Shown: positions 42,408-51,400 of the stretch, piece after piece | How positions within the stretch are numbered: the stretch's first letter is position 1 | Layout: each line of letters opens with the position of its first letter | Made by a program: the position numbers and the translations under genes | Notes under the pieces: generated by a model | What the model saw: only the letters and a program-made list of their open reading frames with translations | The model's database searches: none | Told to the model about the DNA's origin: nothing | Assembly (NCBI GenBank): GCA_019186965.1 | Contig: JABARV010000017.1 | Span: 62,001-126,000 of the forward strand | Source: Turneriella sp. | GTDB taxonomy: Bacteria; Spirochaetota; Leptospiria; Turneriellales; Turneriellaceae | Direction of reading: 5' to 3' | Length of the DNA stretch: 64,000 bases

Positions 42408-44567
42408 ATGTTTAAGCGCTTACGGTTGCGCACGGTTACAAAGCTACGTAAAAAATTACGAGGCCGCTATGTTCCCCTTTGGGGTAAAAGTGCGCTCGTG
42501 ACGAGCCTTCTTTTTATCTTCCCTTTCGTTATACTTAGTTATTTTTCTATCCAAGACAATATCCGTTCAAAAAAAGATTCTCTTTACCAAAATTTTTACT
42601 TGCGGGCGCATGCTTTCTCTTTGGAGGTGCGTTCATACCTAAAAGATAAAGTAGACTTGGAAGAAAAAAACAGCTACCTTTTAGCGCGGTCGTACTTCTC
42701 AACAACTTACGATTTACCAGTTCCAGAATCAGTGCAGCTAAACGCTGCACAATGGCTTGCCGATAAAGACGCAGGGACATCTTACATTGACTTCTTTATA
42801 GAGCCTAAAAACAGCACTCCGCGCATTTTGTATCTTGAAAGGCATAAGGGATTTCGGTATTCTATTTTTGGAGCGGCGTTTTTGTCGCGCCTTCTCGACG
42901 TATCACAAAATATTTCTGCAGATGACCGTATTTTTATCTATAACGTACACGAAGAACCATTCCTTTCCAACACTATCGAGGCAGAATACCGTGTCCCCAG
43001 CGAATGGCTTGCACGAATCCATAAACTTTTTTGGCAAATGGACACCAATAGTATTCAAGAGATAAAGTTAAAGGAAGGCAGTTTTATTATTTCAAGATAC
43101 CAAATTCGTGACTTGCCTCTGGTTATCTACATTGCGCGTCCATACAACATTGCAATGCGAGAAGTTAAAGAAACAACACGGCAATTATTGCTTATTTTTA
43201 TCTTTGTCGGCATCATGGTTTTTATAATGCTGATGTATTTTTTTCGCGATCAAGTTGGAACACTACGGCACCTACGCGCATTTATCGATGGTACTCTAAG
43301 CGCAAACCATGCCAAAAGGTTCTTCTTCATTGGCGACGAGCGTACAGAAATTTTCAAAGATATTATTTCAATACGTGAACAGGAAAAAAAGGCCCTGCGC
43401 GAACGCGACGCAGCACAGGAACGCGCCAAAGCAAAGGGCGACTTTCTTGCAAGTATGAGCCACGAAATCCGTAATCCTTTAAACGCTATTTTAGGTATTG
43501 CGGATTTATTACGCCAAAAAGCGCGTAACCCTGAGGAAAGCGGATACTTAAACCTTATCCGCGAATCGGGAGATAGCCTTTTAAGGATAATCAACGACAT
43601 TTTAGATTTATCTAAAATCGAAAATAATAGGCTTACCCTTGAAGAAATTACCTTCGATATCCGTAAATTAGTGTACGATCTACAATTTTTATATAGAGCC
43701 AAAGCTGAGGCGCAGCATAACGATCTTATCGTAAGCGTAAAACCAAGTACCGGCCCATTGGTTTTGGGAGACTCGACACGCGTTCGGCAAATACTTATCA
43801 ATTTCATCTCGAACGCTCTTAAATTTACGCAAAACGGACGCGTTATTGTGCGCGTTAAAAGATTTTTAGCCTCTAAAAGCGTACACTTTTTTGTACACGA
43901 CACGGGAATTGGAATTTCTTCTGAAAATATTAAACGGATATTTTCAGAATATGAACAGGCAGATGCTTCGACAACGCGCAAATACGGCGGAACAGGATTG
44001 GGGTTAAGTATCGCTTTAAAGCTTGCACGCCTTATGCAAGGAAACGTACGTTGCCGCAGCCGGATAAACCACGGGACATCTTTTTATTGCCGTATCCATT
44101 TGCCGCGTGTAATCGCTACAGAAAGCAAAGAGCAAGTAGAGCGGCATACATTAGAAGCTTCGATTGATGAAATTAAGCCCATGCGTATACTTGTCGCTGA
44201 AGATAACGAAATTAACCAAATGATTATGCGAGAAAATTTAACGCCACTTGTACGAGAAGTCGTGTTCGTCGAAAATGGACGAAATGCACTTGAAATAGCA
44301 ATCCACCAAAAATTCGATTTAATTTTTATGGATATTGTAATGCCAGAATTAAATGGGTTGGATGCGACTATCGCGCTTAGAAAAATTGAAAAAAGCGAAA
44401 ATAGGCCAGAGGTTCCCGTAATTGCCCTTTCTGGAAATGCAATGCCAGAAGACATTGAAGCGTCAAAAAAGGCGGGTTGTAATGCGCATTTAGCAAAACC
44501 TGTACGGCGTGACGAACTTATCGAGATTTTGCGCGAATTTTCTCCGGCAAAAACTCTTGCGGAATAG
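42408..44567 (+). CDS. Hybrid sensor histidine kinase/response regulator
   Basis: The 719-residue protein has two membrane helices (about 27-46 and 259-280) enclosing an extracytoplasmic sensor of about 210 residues without a recognised fold. A HAMP-like linker and coiled coil lead to the kinase: H-box FLASMSHEIRNPLNAILGIADLL (His about 352), N-box LINFISNALKFTQNG, and VHDTGIGIS plus YGGTGLGLSIALKLARLMQG. A receiver follows (about 590-719): RILVAEDNEINQ, phospho-acceptor Asp in DLIFMDIVMPELNG (about 640), ALSGNA and LAKPV. No Hpt domain is attached, so a separate phosphotransfer partner is expected. The last 50 bases overlap the opposing gene. Confidence 0.95.
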   Translation: MFKRLRLRTVTKLRKKLRGRYVPLWGKSALVTSLLFIFPFVILSYFSIQDNIRSKKDSLYQNFYLRAHAFSLEVRSYLKDKVDLEEKNSYLLARSYFSTTYDLPVPESVQLNAAQWLADKDAGTSYIDFFIEPKNSTPRILYLERHKGFRYSIFGAAFLSRLLDVSQNISADDRIFIYNVHEEPFLSNTIEAEYRVPSEWLARIHKLFWQMDTNSIQEIKLKEGSFIISRYQIRDLPLVIYIARPYNIAMREVKETTRQLLLIFIFVGIMVFIMLMYFFRDQVGTLRHLRAFIDGTLSANHAKRFFFIGDERTEIFKDIISIREQEKKALRERDAAQERAKAKGDFLASMSHEIRNPLNAILGIADLLRQKARNPEESGYLNLIRESGDSLLRIINDILDLSKIENNRLTLEEITFDIRKLVYDLQFLYRAKAEAQHNDLIVSVKPSTGPLVLGDSTRVRQILINFISNALKFTQNGRVIVRVKRFLASKSVHFFVHDTGIGISSENIKRIFSEYEQADASTTRKYGGTGLGLSIALKLARLMQGNVRCRSRINHGTSFYCRIHLPRVIATESKEQVERHTLEASIDEIKPMRILVAEDNEINQMIMRENLTPLVREVVFVENGRNALEIAIHQKFDLIFMDIVMPELNGLDATIALRKIEKSENRPEVPVIALSGNAMPEDIEASKKAGCNAHLAKPVRRDELIEILREFSPAKTLAE

Positions 44568-45339
44568 CGAAGCGTAAGTTTTGTACGGGAAAAAGGCGAT
44601 GGCGGCGTGTCGCAATAGGAACAACGCTCAAACTCGAAACATACTTTTTAAGAAAATGTACGCTAGAGCCACGCAAAAGGCTAAGCGAACGGTAAAACCC
44701 CTTTTGGCTTGTTTGCATTAGGTATTGCCATTCGTTAATTTCGTTTGTAAAACGGGGAAACTCTTCGTGCAAAAACTGCCAAATCGAGCGTTGTTTAGCA
44801 CGACGCTTGACTACTTTGCCACGTTCACGCTCCGCCGTAAAAATATAGAGAGAAAGAGCGCGATCGAGCGGGTGTTTTTCTAAAGTCAAAGCTTCCCGTG
44901 ACCTATCCGAATGCGCAAGGTGCGCACGAAGCGAAGCCTGTTCCGCTTTGGGCATTGTGTATAAGAGTTGAAAAAGATAATTTTTTGCGATAATATTCTG
45001 CTGCGGCATGAGGGTTTTTATAATTTCGTACGGAATAAAATAACCACCCTCAGGGTGCATCAGTACCCATGGAATTTTTTTTTCTAATTTTTGGTATTTT
45101 GTACGCATACTTACCCGTTGATCGTGGCCAAAGTATTTAAGAAGCGTTTCAAAATACTTTTTTTCTCGCGACGAAAGCTCGGGTATAACCAATTGTGGAT
45201 GGTATTCAATAATTAAGTGTTGCCAAAAACGGTGTATATATTCTGATTTTTCTTGGGTAATAAGAAACTGCGTTTTGCGCGACAAATAACGCAAATATAA
45301 AGGGTCGTTGTAGCGTAGAATTTCACCCAAGGTTTGCAT
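44518..45339 (-). CDS. Basic helical protein of unknown function
   Basis: The 273-residue protein is rich in Lys, Arg, Tyr and His and has no signal peptide. Recognisable pieces include ILRYNDPLYLRYLSRKTQFLITQEK at the start and a Trp/Phe-rich helix RSIWQFLHEEFPRFTNEINEWQYLM in the second half. I cannot assign a family. Its ATG shares one base with the purD stop (TAATG), which supports translation from the purD message. Its 3' end overlaps the histidine kinase 3' end by 50 bases on opposite strands, unusually long for this region, so a shorter product is conceivable but no alternative stop exists. Confidence 0.65.
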   Translation of the reverse strand: MQTLGEILRYNDPLYLRYLSRKTQFLITQEKSEYIHRFWQHLIIEYHPQLVIPELSSREKKYFETLLKYFGHDQRVSMRTKYQKLEKKIPWVLMHPEGGYFIPYEIIKTLMPQQNIIAKNYLFQLLYTMPKAEQASLRAHLAHSDRSREALTLEKHPLDRALSLYIFTAERERGKVVKRRAKQRSIWQFLHEEFPRFTNEINEWQYLMQTSQKGFYRSLSLLRGSSVHFLKKYVSSLSVVPIATRRHRLFPVQNLRFAIPQEFLPEKIRAKSR

Positions 45340-46640
45340 TATATACCTTGGGCAATATCTTCGCGCCAGTATAAATCGGGCATTGAATGCGAATTTGCGA
45401 CGGAAAAATCTTTGAGGTATTTATACGCATTTTCACGCGCTTCGTCTTTTGTTTTGCCGTATGAAACAATACTAAAAATTCTTCCCCCAGTAGAAAAATA
45501 CTTTCCGTTTTCTTCTCGAATTCCGGCTCCAATGGTATGCAGCTTTGCGTCTTTAATTTTGGGAAAGACAATAGGAATAGATTTCTTAAAGTTTGCCGGA
45601 TAGCCTTTTGCGCTGATAACAACGTTCACGACGGCACCGCGCATGTAAGGTATAAATTTTACACCTTCGCTGGATAAAAGGGGAAAGTCCGCCGCGCCTC
45701 CATCTGTCCAGCACAGGTACTCGAGAAGATCTCCCTCTAAAAGAGGAAGAATAGACTGTGTTTCGGGATCTCCCCACCGCACGTTAAACTCAACGACTGC
45801 TACGCCGTCATCTTTTTCAGAAGCCACCATAAGCCCTACATATAAAAGCCCTTTGTATTTAAATTTTTCTAAAACAGGTTGGATAATTTTTTGGAGAACA
45901 AATTTTTTTTGCCCGTTTGTTAAATGGTGCGCAGGAGTATACGCACCCATGCCACCGGTGTTTTCTCCTTGGTCGTGTGTAAGTGCGCGTTTGTAATCGC
46001 GTGCCGTTGGCAGTAAAAGGGCTTCACTCCCGTTGCATAACGCAAAGAGCGAGGCTTCAACACCGTGAAGAAATTTTTGCAGAAGTACGCGGTTTCCCGA
46101 TGCGCCAAAAATTTTCTTTTCAAAAATTTCAGAAAGTTTTTGTGCCGCAGATTCAACATCGTTATGGATGCTTACCCCTTTCCCTGCTGCAAGGCCATCG
46201 GCTTTTATAACAAGCGGGAATACAGAGTTTTGCAATTTATCTTTTGCCTCAGCCAAACTTTGCACCACGACGCTTTCACCGTGGGGAATTTTAGCTTCGA
46301 CCATAAACGCATCGGCAAACGCTTTTGATCCTTCAAGCGCTGCGCTATTTTGATCTGGCCCAAAAACGGTGTGTTGCGGAAACTTTTGCTTTAGAGCGTC
46401 GCGTACTCCGTTTACGAGGGGCGTTTCGTTCCCCACGACGGTGAAATCTATTTTTTCGCGCTCGATAAATTCTTTTAAAGCGTTAAAATCCGCTTCGATA
46501 GGTTTTGCATCGACGCGATCTTTTTTTTCGACAAGCCCGTTTCCCGGCCAAACAAAAACACGTTCAGATTTGGAAGATTCCTTTATTTTTCGGTACAGCG
46601 CATGTTCACGGCCACCAGAACCCAAAATTAGTATACGCAC
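45339..46640 (-). CDS. purD: Phosphoribosylamine-glycine ligase (GAR synthetase)
   Basis: PurD is the second enzyme of purine synthesis, an ATP-grasp ligase. Motifs in order: RILILGSGGREHALYRKI, FTVVGNETPLVNGVRDAL, GPDQNSAALEGSKAFADAFM, FPLVIKADGLAAGKGVSI, DQGENTGGMGAYTPAHHL, LLYVGLMVASEKDDGVAVVEFNVRWGDPETQSILPLL. Start is GTG at 46640. At 433 residues its length is normal. It is followed with a one-base stop/start overlap by the unknown basic protein. Confidence 0.97.
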   Translation of the reverse strand: MRILILGSGGREHALYRKIKESSKSERVFVWPGNGLVEKKDRVDAKPIEADFNALKEFIEREKIDFTVVGNETPLVNGVRDALKQKFPQHTVFGPDQNSAALEGSKAFADAFMVEAKIPHGESVVVQSLAEAKDKLQNSVFPLVIKADGLAAGKGVSIHNDVESAAQKLSEIFEKKIFGASGNRVLLQKFLHGVEASLFALCNGSEALLLPTARDYKRALTHDQGENTGGMGAYTPAHHLTNGQKKFVLQKIIQPVLEKFKYKGLLYVGLMVASEKDDGVAVVEFNVRWGDPETQSILPLLEGDLLEYLCWTDGGAADFPLLSSEGVKFIPYMRGAVVNVVISAKGYPANFKKSIPIVFPKIKDAKLHTIGAGIREENGKYFSTGGRIFSIVSYGKTKDEARENAYKYLKDFSVANSHSMPDLYWREDIAQGI

Positions 46641-46739
46641 TATTGGCGGAGATACAAATTTTAGAGTTTGTGCGGCAATCCAAAAATAAAGTGCTATGCT
46701 ATGGCCAAAATTACTTTTGGCGTGGAAGCGGAAGAGATT

Positions 46740-47204
46740 ATGGTGGTACGCAACTATAGTTCTATATTTTTTGTAGCGGTGGTGCCTTTATTTTTTTCTT
46801 GTATGCAGATGGAAAAAATAACTTTGGAATATATCAACGCCCCCGTTAGTTTAGAAATAGAAAAAATCTCTGCAAACACGTACGAACTCCAGTTTTATTC
46901 CGATAACCGCGAAGGAAATTTTTCAGGTTATGGTGTTTTTACCGGCAATACTTTTTCTGAGGTAGCGCTAAGTGGCGACTTGCTTCCCATCGCTACAACG
47001 GCAGCGCAAGGCTTTTGTAGCACAGGAACACAGGCTCTTTATGCGACGCGCATTAAAATACGTGTTGGGCCACAAAGTTCGTCCGATGCGTTGTGCAACC
47101 TTACGTCGCTGTCACTAATTTCTGGAACGTATGTAGGGTTACGTGCACGGGTAGAGCGCCAAGAAAAAGCGTGGTCTGCCGCCGCTATAGTCCTTGTTCC
47201 TTAA
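46740..47204 (+). CDS. Predicted lipoprotein, function unknown
   Basis: The ATG at 46740, with GAAGAG upstream, gives MVVRNYSSIFFVAVVPLFFSC, a lipoprotein signal ending in FFSC. The mature part (about 134 residues) is beta-rich with two further cysteines near CSTGTQALYATRIKI and ALCNLTSLSLISG that could form a disulfide. The pattern VSLEIEKISANTYELQFYSDNREGNFSGYGVFTG suggests a fibronectin-like strand arrangement. No family is recognised. It ends 4 bases inside the 3' end of the opposing adenylate cyclase gene. Confidence 0.65.
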   Translation: MVVRNYSSIFFVAVVPLFFSCMQMEKITLEYINAPVSLEIEKISANTYELQFYSDNREGNFSGYGVFTGNTFSEVALSGDLLPIATTAAQGFCSTGTQALYATRIKIRVGPQSSSDALCNLTSLSLISGTYVGLRARVERQEKAWSAAAIVLVP

Positions 47205-48589
47205 TGTATTACTTTATAGATTGTCATTAGCTCCTCGCGACCTCGAATTTTTACGCGGCCAATTTTTTGTGTTTCCATAGGATGCGTAAGGTGTAAGGCG
47301 ACAGTTTCCGAAACGAGGAAATCCGCCTGTGCTTTTTTACACAAATGTTCAATGCGCGAAGCAGTATTGACGGCATCGCCAATAACTGTGTACTCAAGTT
47401 GTCCCGCACCGCCCAAGTTTCCCACGAACGCCTCCCCTGCATGGATGCCTATACCAAAACGGATTGGGATTTCCCCTTTTGCTTCACGCGCCGCGTTAAA
47501 TTTAACTAAAGAGGAGTGCATTGAAAGACCGGCACGTACAGCGTTTTGTACGTCGAGGGTAAAAGAGCCAGAAGAATGTGGCGCACCAAAAACAGCCATA
47601 ATAGCGTCTCCCATAAATTTATCAACCATACCGTCATTTTGGAAAACTGCCTCTATTTGGAATTGGCGTAATTCGGAGAGCATCTGCGCGATTTCGGTAA
47701 CAGGCATTTTTTCTGAAAGTGTAGTAAAGGAGCGTATATCTGCAAAAAGAACAGCAATTTGGTGCCTTTTCCCATCTTTAAGTTGCGGCAAAGTCGAATC
47801 TTTTTGGATAATTGCATCGACGACCGCTGGAGAAAAATAGCGTGCAAGTTCTTTTCGTTCCCCTTCCGTTTTACCTATTTCGCTAATCATACGTATAGAG
47901 CGAAAAATCGCATACCCGAGAAGGGAGGCAATTGCGAGCGGGAAAAGAATCCATACGCCAAGCCATGCGGGGTAAATAATTGCGTTTCCTAAAATGTATT
48001 CTTTCCAAACAGTCGTTGTAGGGGCGTGCGAAAGGTGCGCATACCCCCATAAAGCAAAAACTACTGTCAGCTGTATTGCAAGAGAGAAAAAAAGAAGGGT
48101 AAGCCTAAACTGTACAAGTGTCGAGAGTATGGGTATTAAAAATAAAATCATGTAAGGTGATTTTAAAACATGGTTAAAATTATCGGGGCTGTAGTGGATA
48201 AAATAGAAAATGTTGAGCGCTGCAAACAAGATGTAATCTGCCAAAACAAGAAAGTAATTGAAGCGGCGCAAAGCACGCGCTTTCTTCTTATAAAGCAACA
48301 AACCTTGTAAAAAAATAGCAACTCCGTAGAGGGATGCAAATATAAAATTAGAAAATGTATCTTTAAGAGAAGGGGATGCAGTTAACCCTCCAAGGAGAAA
48401 AAGTATAAAAAAGAATACGCGAAAAATAAGCATTGTGCGCGTACCGTTTTCCTCCTCGCGCAATAATACTTCTTTTACTGCTGGTGAAAGTTTTCCACCT
48501 ACTGGTGAAAGTCCTCCACCTACTGGTGAAAGTTTTCCACCCTGCACTGCACAAAGGAGGTTGTACAATTTTCTAAATTTTCGTACCAT
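47201..48589 (-). CDS. Membrane adenylate cyclase, class III
   Basis: The 462-residue protein has a 40-residue cytoplasmic N-terminus with a heptapeptide repeat, six membrane helices (about 53-235), and a C-terminal cyclase domain. The catalytic features are IAVLFADIRSFTTLSEKMP (first metal Asp), DGMVDKFMGDAIMAVFG (second metal Asp and adenine-specifying Lys), and LEYTVIGDAVNTASRIEHL (adenine-contact Asp and the transition-state Asn). This points to ATP to cAMP conversion. Multi-pass class III cyclases are abundant in leptospires. AGAGGA precedes the ATG at 48589. Confidence 0.93.
   Translation of the reverse strand: MVRKFRKLYNLLCAVQGGKLSPVGGGLSPVGGKLSPAVKEVLLREEENGTRTMLIFRVFFFILFLLGGLTASPSLKDTFSNFIFASLYGVAIFLQGLLLYKKKARALRRFNYFLVLADYILFAALNIFYFIHYSPDNFNHVLKSPYMILFLIPILSTLVQFRLTLLFFSLAIQLTVVFALWGYAHLSHAPTTTVWKEYILGNAIIYPAWLGVWILFPLAIASLLGYAIFRSIRMISEIGKTEGERKELARYFSPAVVDAIIQKDSTLPQLKDGKRHQIAVLFADIRSFTTLSEKMPVTEIAQMLSELRQFQIEAVFQNDGMVDKFMGDAIMAVFGAPHSSGSFTLDVQNAVRAGLSMHSSLVKFNAAREAKGEIPIRFGIGIHAGEAFVGNLGGAGQLEYTVIGDAVNTASRIEHLCKKAQADFLVSETVALHLTHPMETQKIGRVKIRGREELMTIYKVIH
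48481..48543. repeat. 21-bp tandem repeat in the adenylate cyclase N-terminus
   Basis: Three units of 21 bp, CTGGTGAAAGTTTTCCACCT plus A, lie head to tail; the middle unit differs by two bases and the last at its end. On the minus strand they encode a heptapeptide, GGKLSPV/GGGLSPV/GGKLSPA, near residues 17-37. Unit length is a multiple of three, so copy-number change keeps the frame. Confidence 0.9.
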
Positions 48590-48667
48590 GGTTCATTCCT
48601 CTGAAAACTTTTACCGTGTACAATCGCTTTTTACTTGCCGCGCATTTGTTCGCTTTGATTCTGCTCT

Positions 48668-49612
48668 GTGTTTTTTTTGCGTGAACTTATTTATTTAGGA
48701 ATTCTTTTAATTTTTTCCTTAGAAGCCAAAGTGCATACAAAGCTTATTATCCATCCACGCCTACCATCAGGAGTATACCAGCATACTTACAAAGATGTAA
48801 CGCGTCCTTACATTGTACACCTTCCTAAAAACCACGAGTACGATAACAACCTTCCACTTGTCATTGCGCTCCACGGCGCCCCCGGTACTGCGGCAAATAT
48901 CCACGATTTCTCTGGACTTAACGCTATGGCCGATAAAGCGAAATTTATTGCAGTCTATCCAAATGGACCATCGCTTAATGTTGAAAGGCAACCCGAGTGG
49001 AATACGTGGAATTGTTGTTCTAAGTCGAACCCTTCTGTTGAAGAAGACGTAAACTATATTTTAAGCCTTGTCAAAACTCTTGTGCGCGAATACCACATTA
49101 ACGAAAAGAGGATTTACGCCGCAGGTTTTTCAAAGGGCGCGATGATGGCAGAATTTTTAGCGTGCCATAAATCTGGAATATTTGCTGGGATTGCGGATAT
49201 AGCCGGTGCGATAAATTTTAGTACGTGTAAACCCAAGCGTGGTGTCAAAGTTATCATTATCCATGGGCGTGACGACAAGAATGTTAAGTTTGGCGGTGAC
49301 GTCACATATCCATTACCTCCCTTGAAACCACGGGAAGATAGACCAGTTGCACACACAACGAATGTTTGGAAAAAAATTAATAAATGTAAAAACAAGCGGA
49401 TAATTAAACACGCTGGAATTGAATACACGCATTACGATTGTATGCGAAAAGGGGGAGGGCTACGCGTTGTTGCTATCGACAAAGAAGGGCATACTTGGCC
49501 AGGCTCCCGCAGTGGAATTATAGGATCTAACAAGCCCACACAGCAAATAAACGCGAATAAAGAAATGTGGAGTTTTTGGACTGAAAGTAAAAGGAAAAAA
49601 ACGAAAAAATAA
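48668..49612 (+). CDS. Exported esterase of the PHB-depolymerase/LpqC family
   Basis: The protein of up to 314 residues has a signal-like N-terminus (FFLRELIYLGILLIFSLEAK). The alpha/beta-hydrolase core is clear: LPLVIALHGAPGTAANIHDFSG, the nucleophile elbow YAAGFSKGAMMAEFLA, the acid in VIIIHGRDDKNV, and the histidine in KEGHTWPGS. WNTWNCC after the oxyanion region is typical for feruloyl/PHB-depolymerase-type CE1 enzymes, where the cysteines form disulfides. The product is probably secreted and hydrolyses ester bonds. Start codon choice (GTG at 48668) is uncertain by a few residues. Confidence 0.9.
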   Translation: MFFLRELIYLGILLIFSLEAKVHTKLIIHPRLPSGVYQHTYKDVTRPYIVHLPKNHEYDNNLPLVIALHGAPGTAANIHDFSGLNAMADKAKFIAVYPNGPSLNVERQPEWNTWNCCSKSNPSVEEDVNYILSLVKTLVREYHINEKRIYAAGFSKGAMMAEFLACHKSGIFAGIADIAGAINFSTCKPKRGVKVIIIHGRDDKNVKFGGDVTYPLPPLKPREDRPVAHTTNVWKKINKCKNKRIIKHAGIEYTHYDCMRKGGGLRVVAIDKEGHTWPGSRSGIIGSNKPTQQINANKEMWSFWTESKRKKTKK

Positions 49613-49649
49613 AAAATCTATTGCGCTTTTGAGACACATTGGATAGAAG

Positions 49650-49861
49650 GAGCCTCATGCGCCAACTCGCACGGTGTTTATGAAGGGGCAATTTTTTTGT
49701 AAATTCTTGTACGCGGTTCGCTCAAAATTGCGAAATTTTGCACAAATTTGGGCGTCTTCGCCCCTCGCAAAGCGAATTGGAACAATTCGCGGGGGAATTT
49801 GTGCAAAATAGCGTACAAAAATTTATAAAAAGATTGCTGCAGCGAGTTGGCGCACAGGCTC
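49650..49861. mobile_element. MITE-like palindromic element, copy B (reverse orientation to copy A)
   Basis: The sequence matches the reverse complement of copy A (10124-10334) across its length with scattered differences. Its left end is GAGCCTCATGCGCCAACTCGC and its right end GCGAGTTGGCGCACAGGCTC. The internal inverted pair (GCAATTTTTTTGTAAATTCT and its partner near 49810-49836) has diverged slightly, so the two arms no longer pair perfectly. AAG lies at both borders. The right end is eight bases from the start codon of the following gene, so the element forms most of that gene's upstream region and may supply its promoter or leader. Confidence 0.85.
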
Positions 49862-49869
49862 AAGGTGCT

Positions 49870-51387
49870 ATGGATCCCAGAAGGAATTTTACGAATTTTT
49901 TTTTGGGAAGTCTGTCCAAAAGCTTACGCAATTCCTGGTGTAGGCTTAACCGTTTATTCTTTTTTGCTCTGCTGCTTATTAACCTTTTAGGAGAAACTTC
50001 ACAAAGAATTTTTGCGCAAGAGCCTTCCGAACTAGCACGCGTTGGAATTTTGCGGTTTATCAATAACACACAGAGCGAAAATTTTGGGTGGGTCGAACAA
50101 AGCTTACCAGATGCCATTGATCTTTCAATGCGTGCACGTTTTGAATATGTACGTTTAAACCACGAACAGGTTCAAAAAGCAAAAGACAGCGTTCCCCCCA
50201 CAGAAGTTATCGAAGGAGGGTTGCACCGTTTTTCACAAAACGACGCCGCCCGTATTGCACAATTATCGAGCGCTGACATTTTAATTTATGGAGACTTTAT
50301 TGCCGACGAAGCAAATAGTGAAATTGTGCTGCGTAGCGTTATTTTTAACGCTGCCAGTGGCCGCGTTATTGGGCGGGTAGAAAACCGTACGCCAATGAAT
50401 ACCCGTATTTTCCGTAACATTGACCAAATGGCTGCGGAAATTGTTTCTGAAATTTATCGGTATGCGTTGCAAGAAAACCAAAATTCTGCACGGGCAAAAG
50501 ATAACCTAAAACTTCTTGTGCTTGTTCCTTCGTACAAAACTGCAAAAGAAGAGCGCCAAGCAAAAGAAGAGCTTGAGGTTTTAAAACGCGAACTTTCTGC
50601 AAGAACACCAGGACGCTACCTAACAATTTTTGAGTTTTTTAACGAGTACCGTGTTACTTTGCAAGAACAAACGGCTTCGCTAACTTACGCTAAAAATCGC
50701 CAAAAAATTCGGTTGCAACTTTGGTTAGAAGGTTATGGCGTACGCGATGCGATGATTGTCCTTGTGAGCGAAAACAAAGTCAACATTACAGCAATTGGAA
50801 CGAAAAAAACTGCGCAGGTTTCCTATGCCATTTCGGCGTCTCCAGAAGAAAAAGCAAAACAGATGGAAGAAGTACAAGAGAAGATGCGCGGTAAAATGGA
50901 ACTTGTAAAAAGCGATGGTATAAGCGACAGGCGCCTTACCGTTTTAGTAGGTTTTGGTGCAAGCCGTGGGATTCTTACGGCGGGGAACCATCTGGGACTT
51001 TTTACTGGCGCCAACGTGCATGCTTCGTATAAGCTCACGCGATTTTGGGAACCGTTCGTGCATATCGAAGGAGGGTACGGCTTACCCTTCGAGAATGTAT
51101 CGTACGCATTTTCGGGGAGTATTTTGTCTGGGCTTTCGTTGACGACCTTTTGGGGGCGTTTTGCTGTCTCTCCTTATTTAGGTACTGGACTTTATGCCAT
51201 TCAAATACATGCAAAAGCGGGAGTTTTTAATGTACTCCTTTCCAGCGTGGGAGGTGGATTTTCTCTTTTTTTTATGGTTACTCCAGCATGGGGAATTGCA
51301 CTAGACGGGCGAACACAATATATTTTTGATTTAGAAACTCCCGCACTTTTTATGGGAGGCTCGCTGGCCACAGTACTACGGTTTTAA
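49870..51387 (+). CDS. Exported protein with TolB/FlgT-like N-terminus and C-terminal barrel-like region
   Basis: The 505-residue product begins with a long signal sequence (basic residues then LNRLFFFALLLINLLGETSQRIFAQE). The next part reads ARVGILRFINNTQSENFGWVEQSLPDAIDLSMRARFEYVRL, like the N-terminal periplasmic domains of TolB, FlgT or CsgG proteins that bind partners. The C-terminal third has alternating strands (RFWEPFVHIEGGYGLPFENVSY, RFAVSPYLGTGLYAIQI) and ends in a phenylalanine, the usual signal for outer-membrane barrel insertion. I cannot name it further. The ATG at 49870 with AAGGTG is chosen; upstream in-frame codons fall within the palindromic element. Confidence 0.7.
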   Translation: MDPRRNFTNFFLGSLSKSLRNSWCRLNRLFFFALLLINLLGETSQRIFAQEPSELARVGILRFINNTQSENFGWVEQSLPDAIDLSMRARFEYVRLNHEQVQKAKDSVPPTEVIEGGLHRFSQNDAARIAQLSSADILIYGDFIADEANSEIVLRSVIFNAASGRVIGRVENRTPMNTRIFRNIDQMAAEIVSEIYRYALQENQNSARAKDNLKLLVLVPSYKTAKEERQAKEELEVLKRELSARTPGRYLTIFEFFNEYRVTLQEQTASLTYAKNRQKIRLQLWLEGYGVRDAMIVLVSENKVNITAIGTKKTAQVSYAISASPEEKAKQMEEVQEKMRGKMELVKSDGISDRRLTVLVGFGASRGILTAGNHLGLFTGANVHASYKLTRFWEPFVHIEGGYGLPFENVSYAFSGSILSGLSLTTFWGRFAVSPYLGTGLYAIQIHAKAGVFNVLLSSVGGGFSLFFMVTPAWGIALDGRTQYIFDLETPALFMGGSLATVLRF

Positions 51388-51400
51388 CGCTTTTTCTACT

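Noticed and set aside
49738-49869. N-terminal extension of the exported protein gene
   Set aside because: The extra 44 codons fall within the palindromic element, and the ATG at 49870 has its own AAGGTG and leads straight to the signal sequence.
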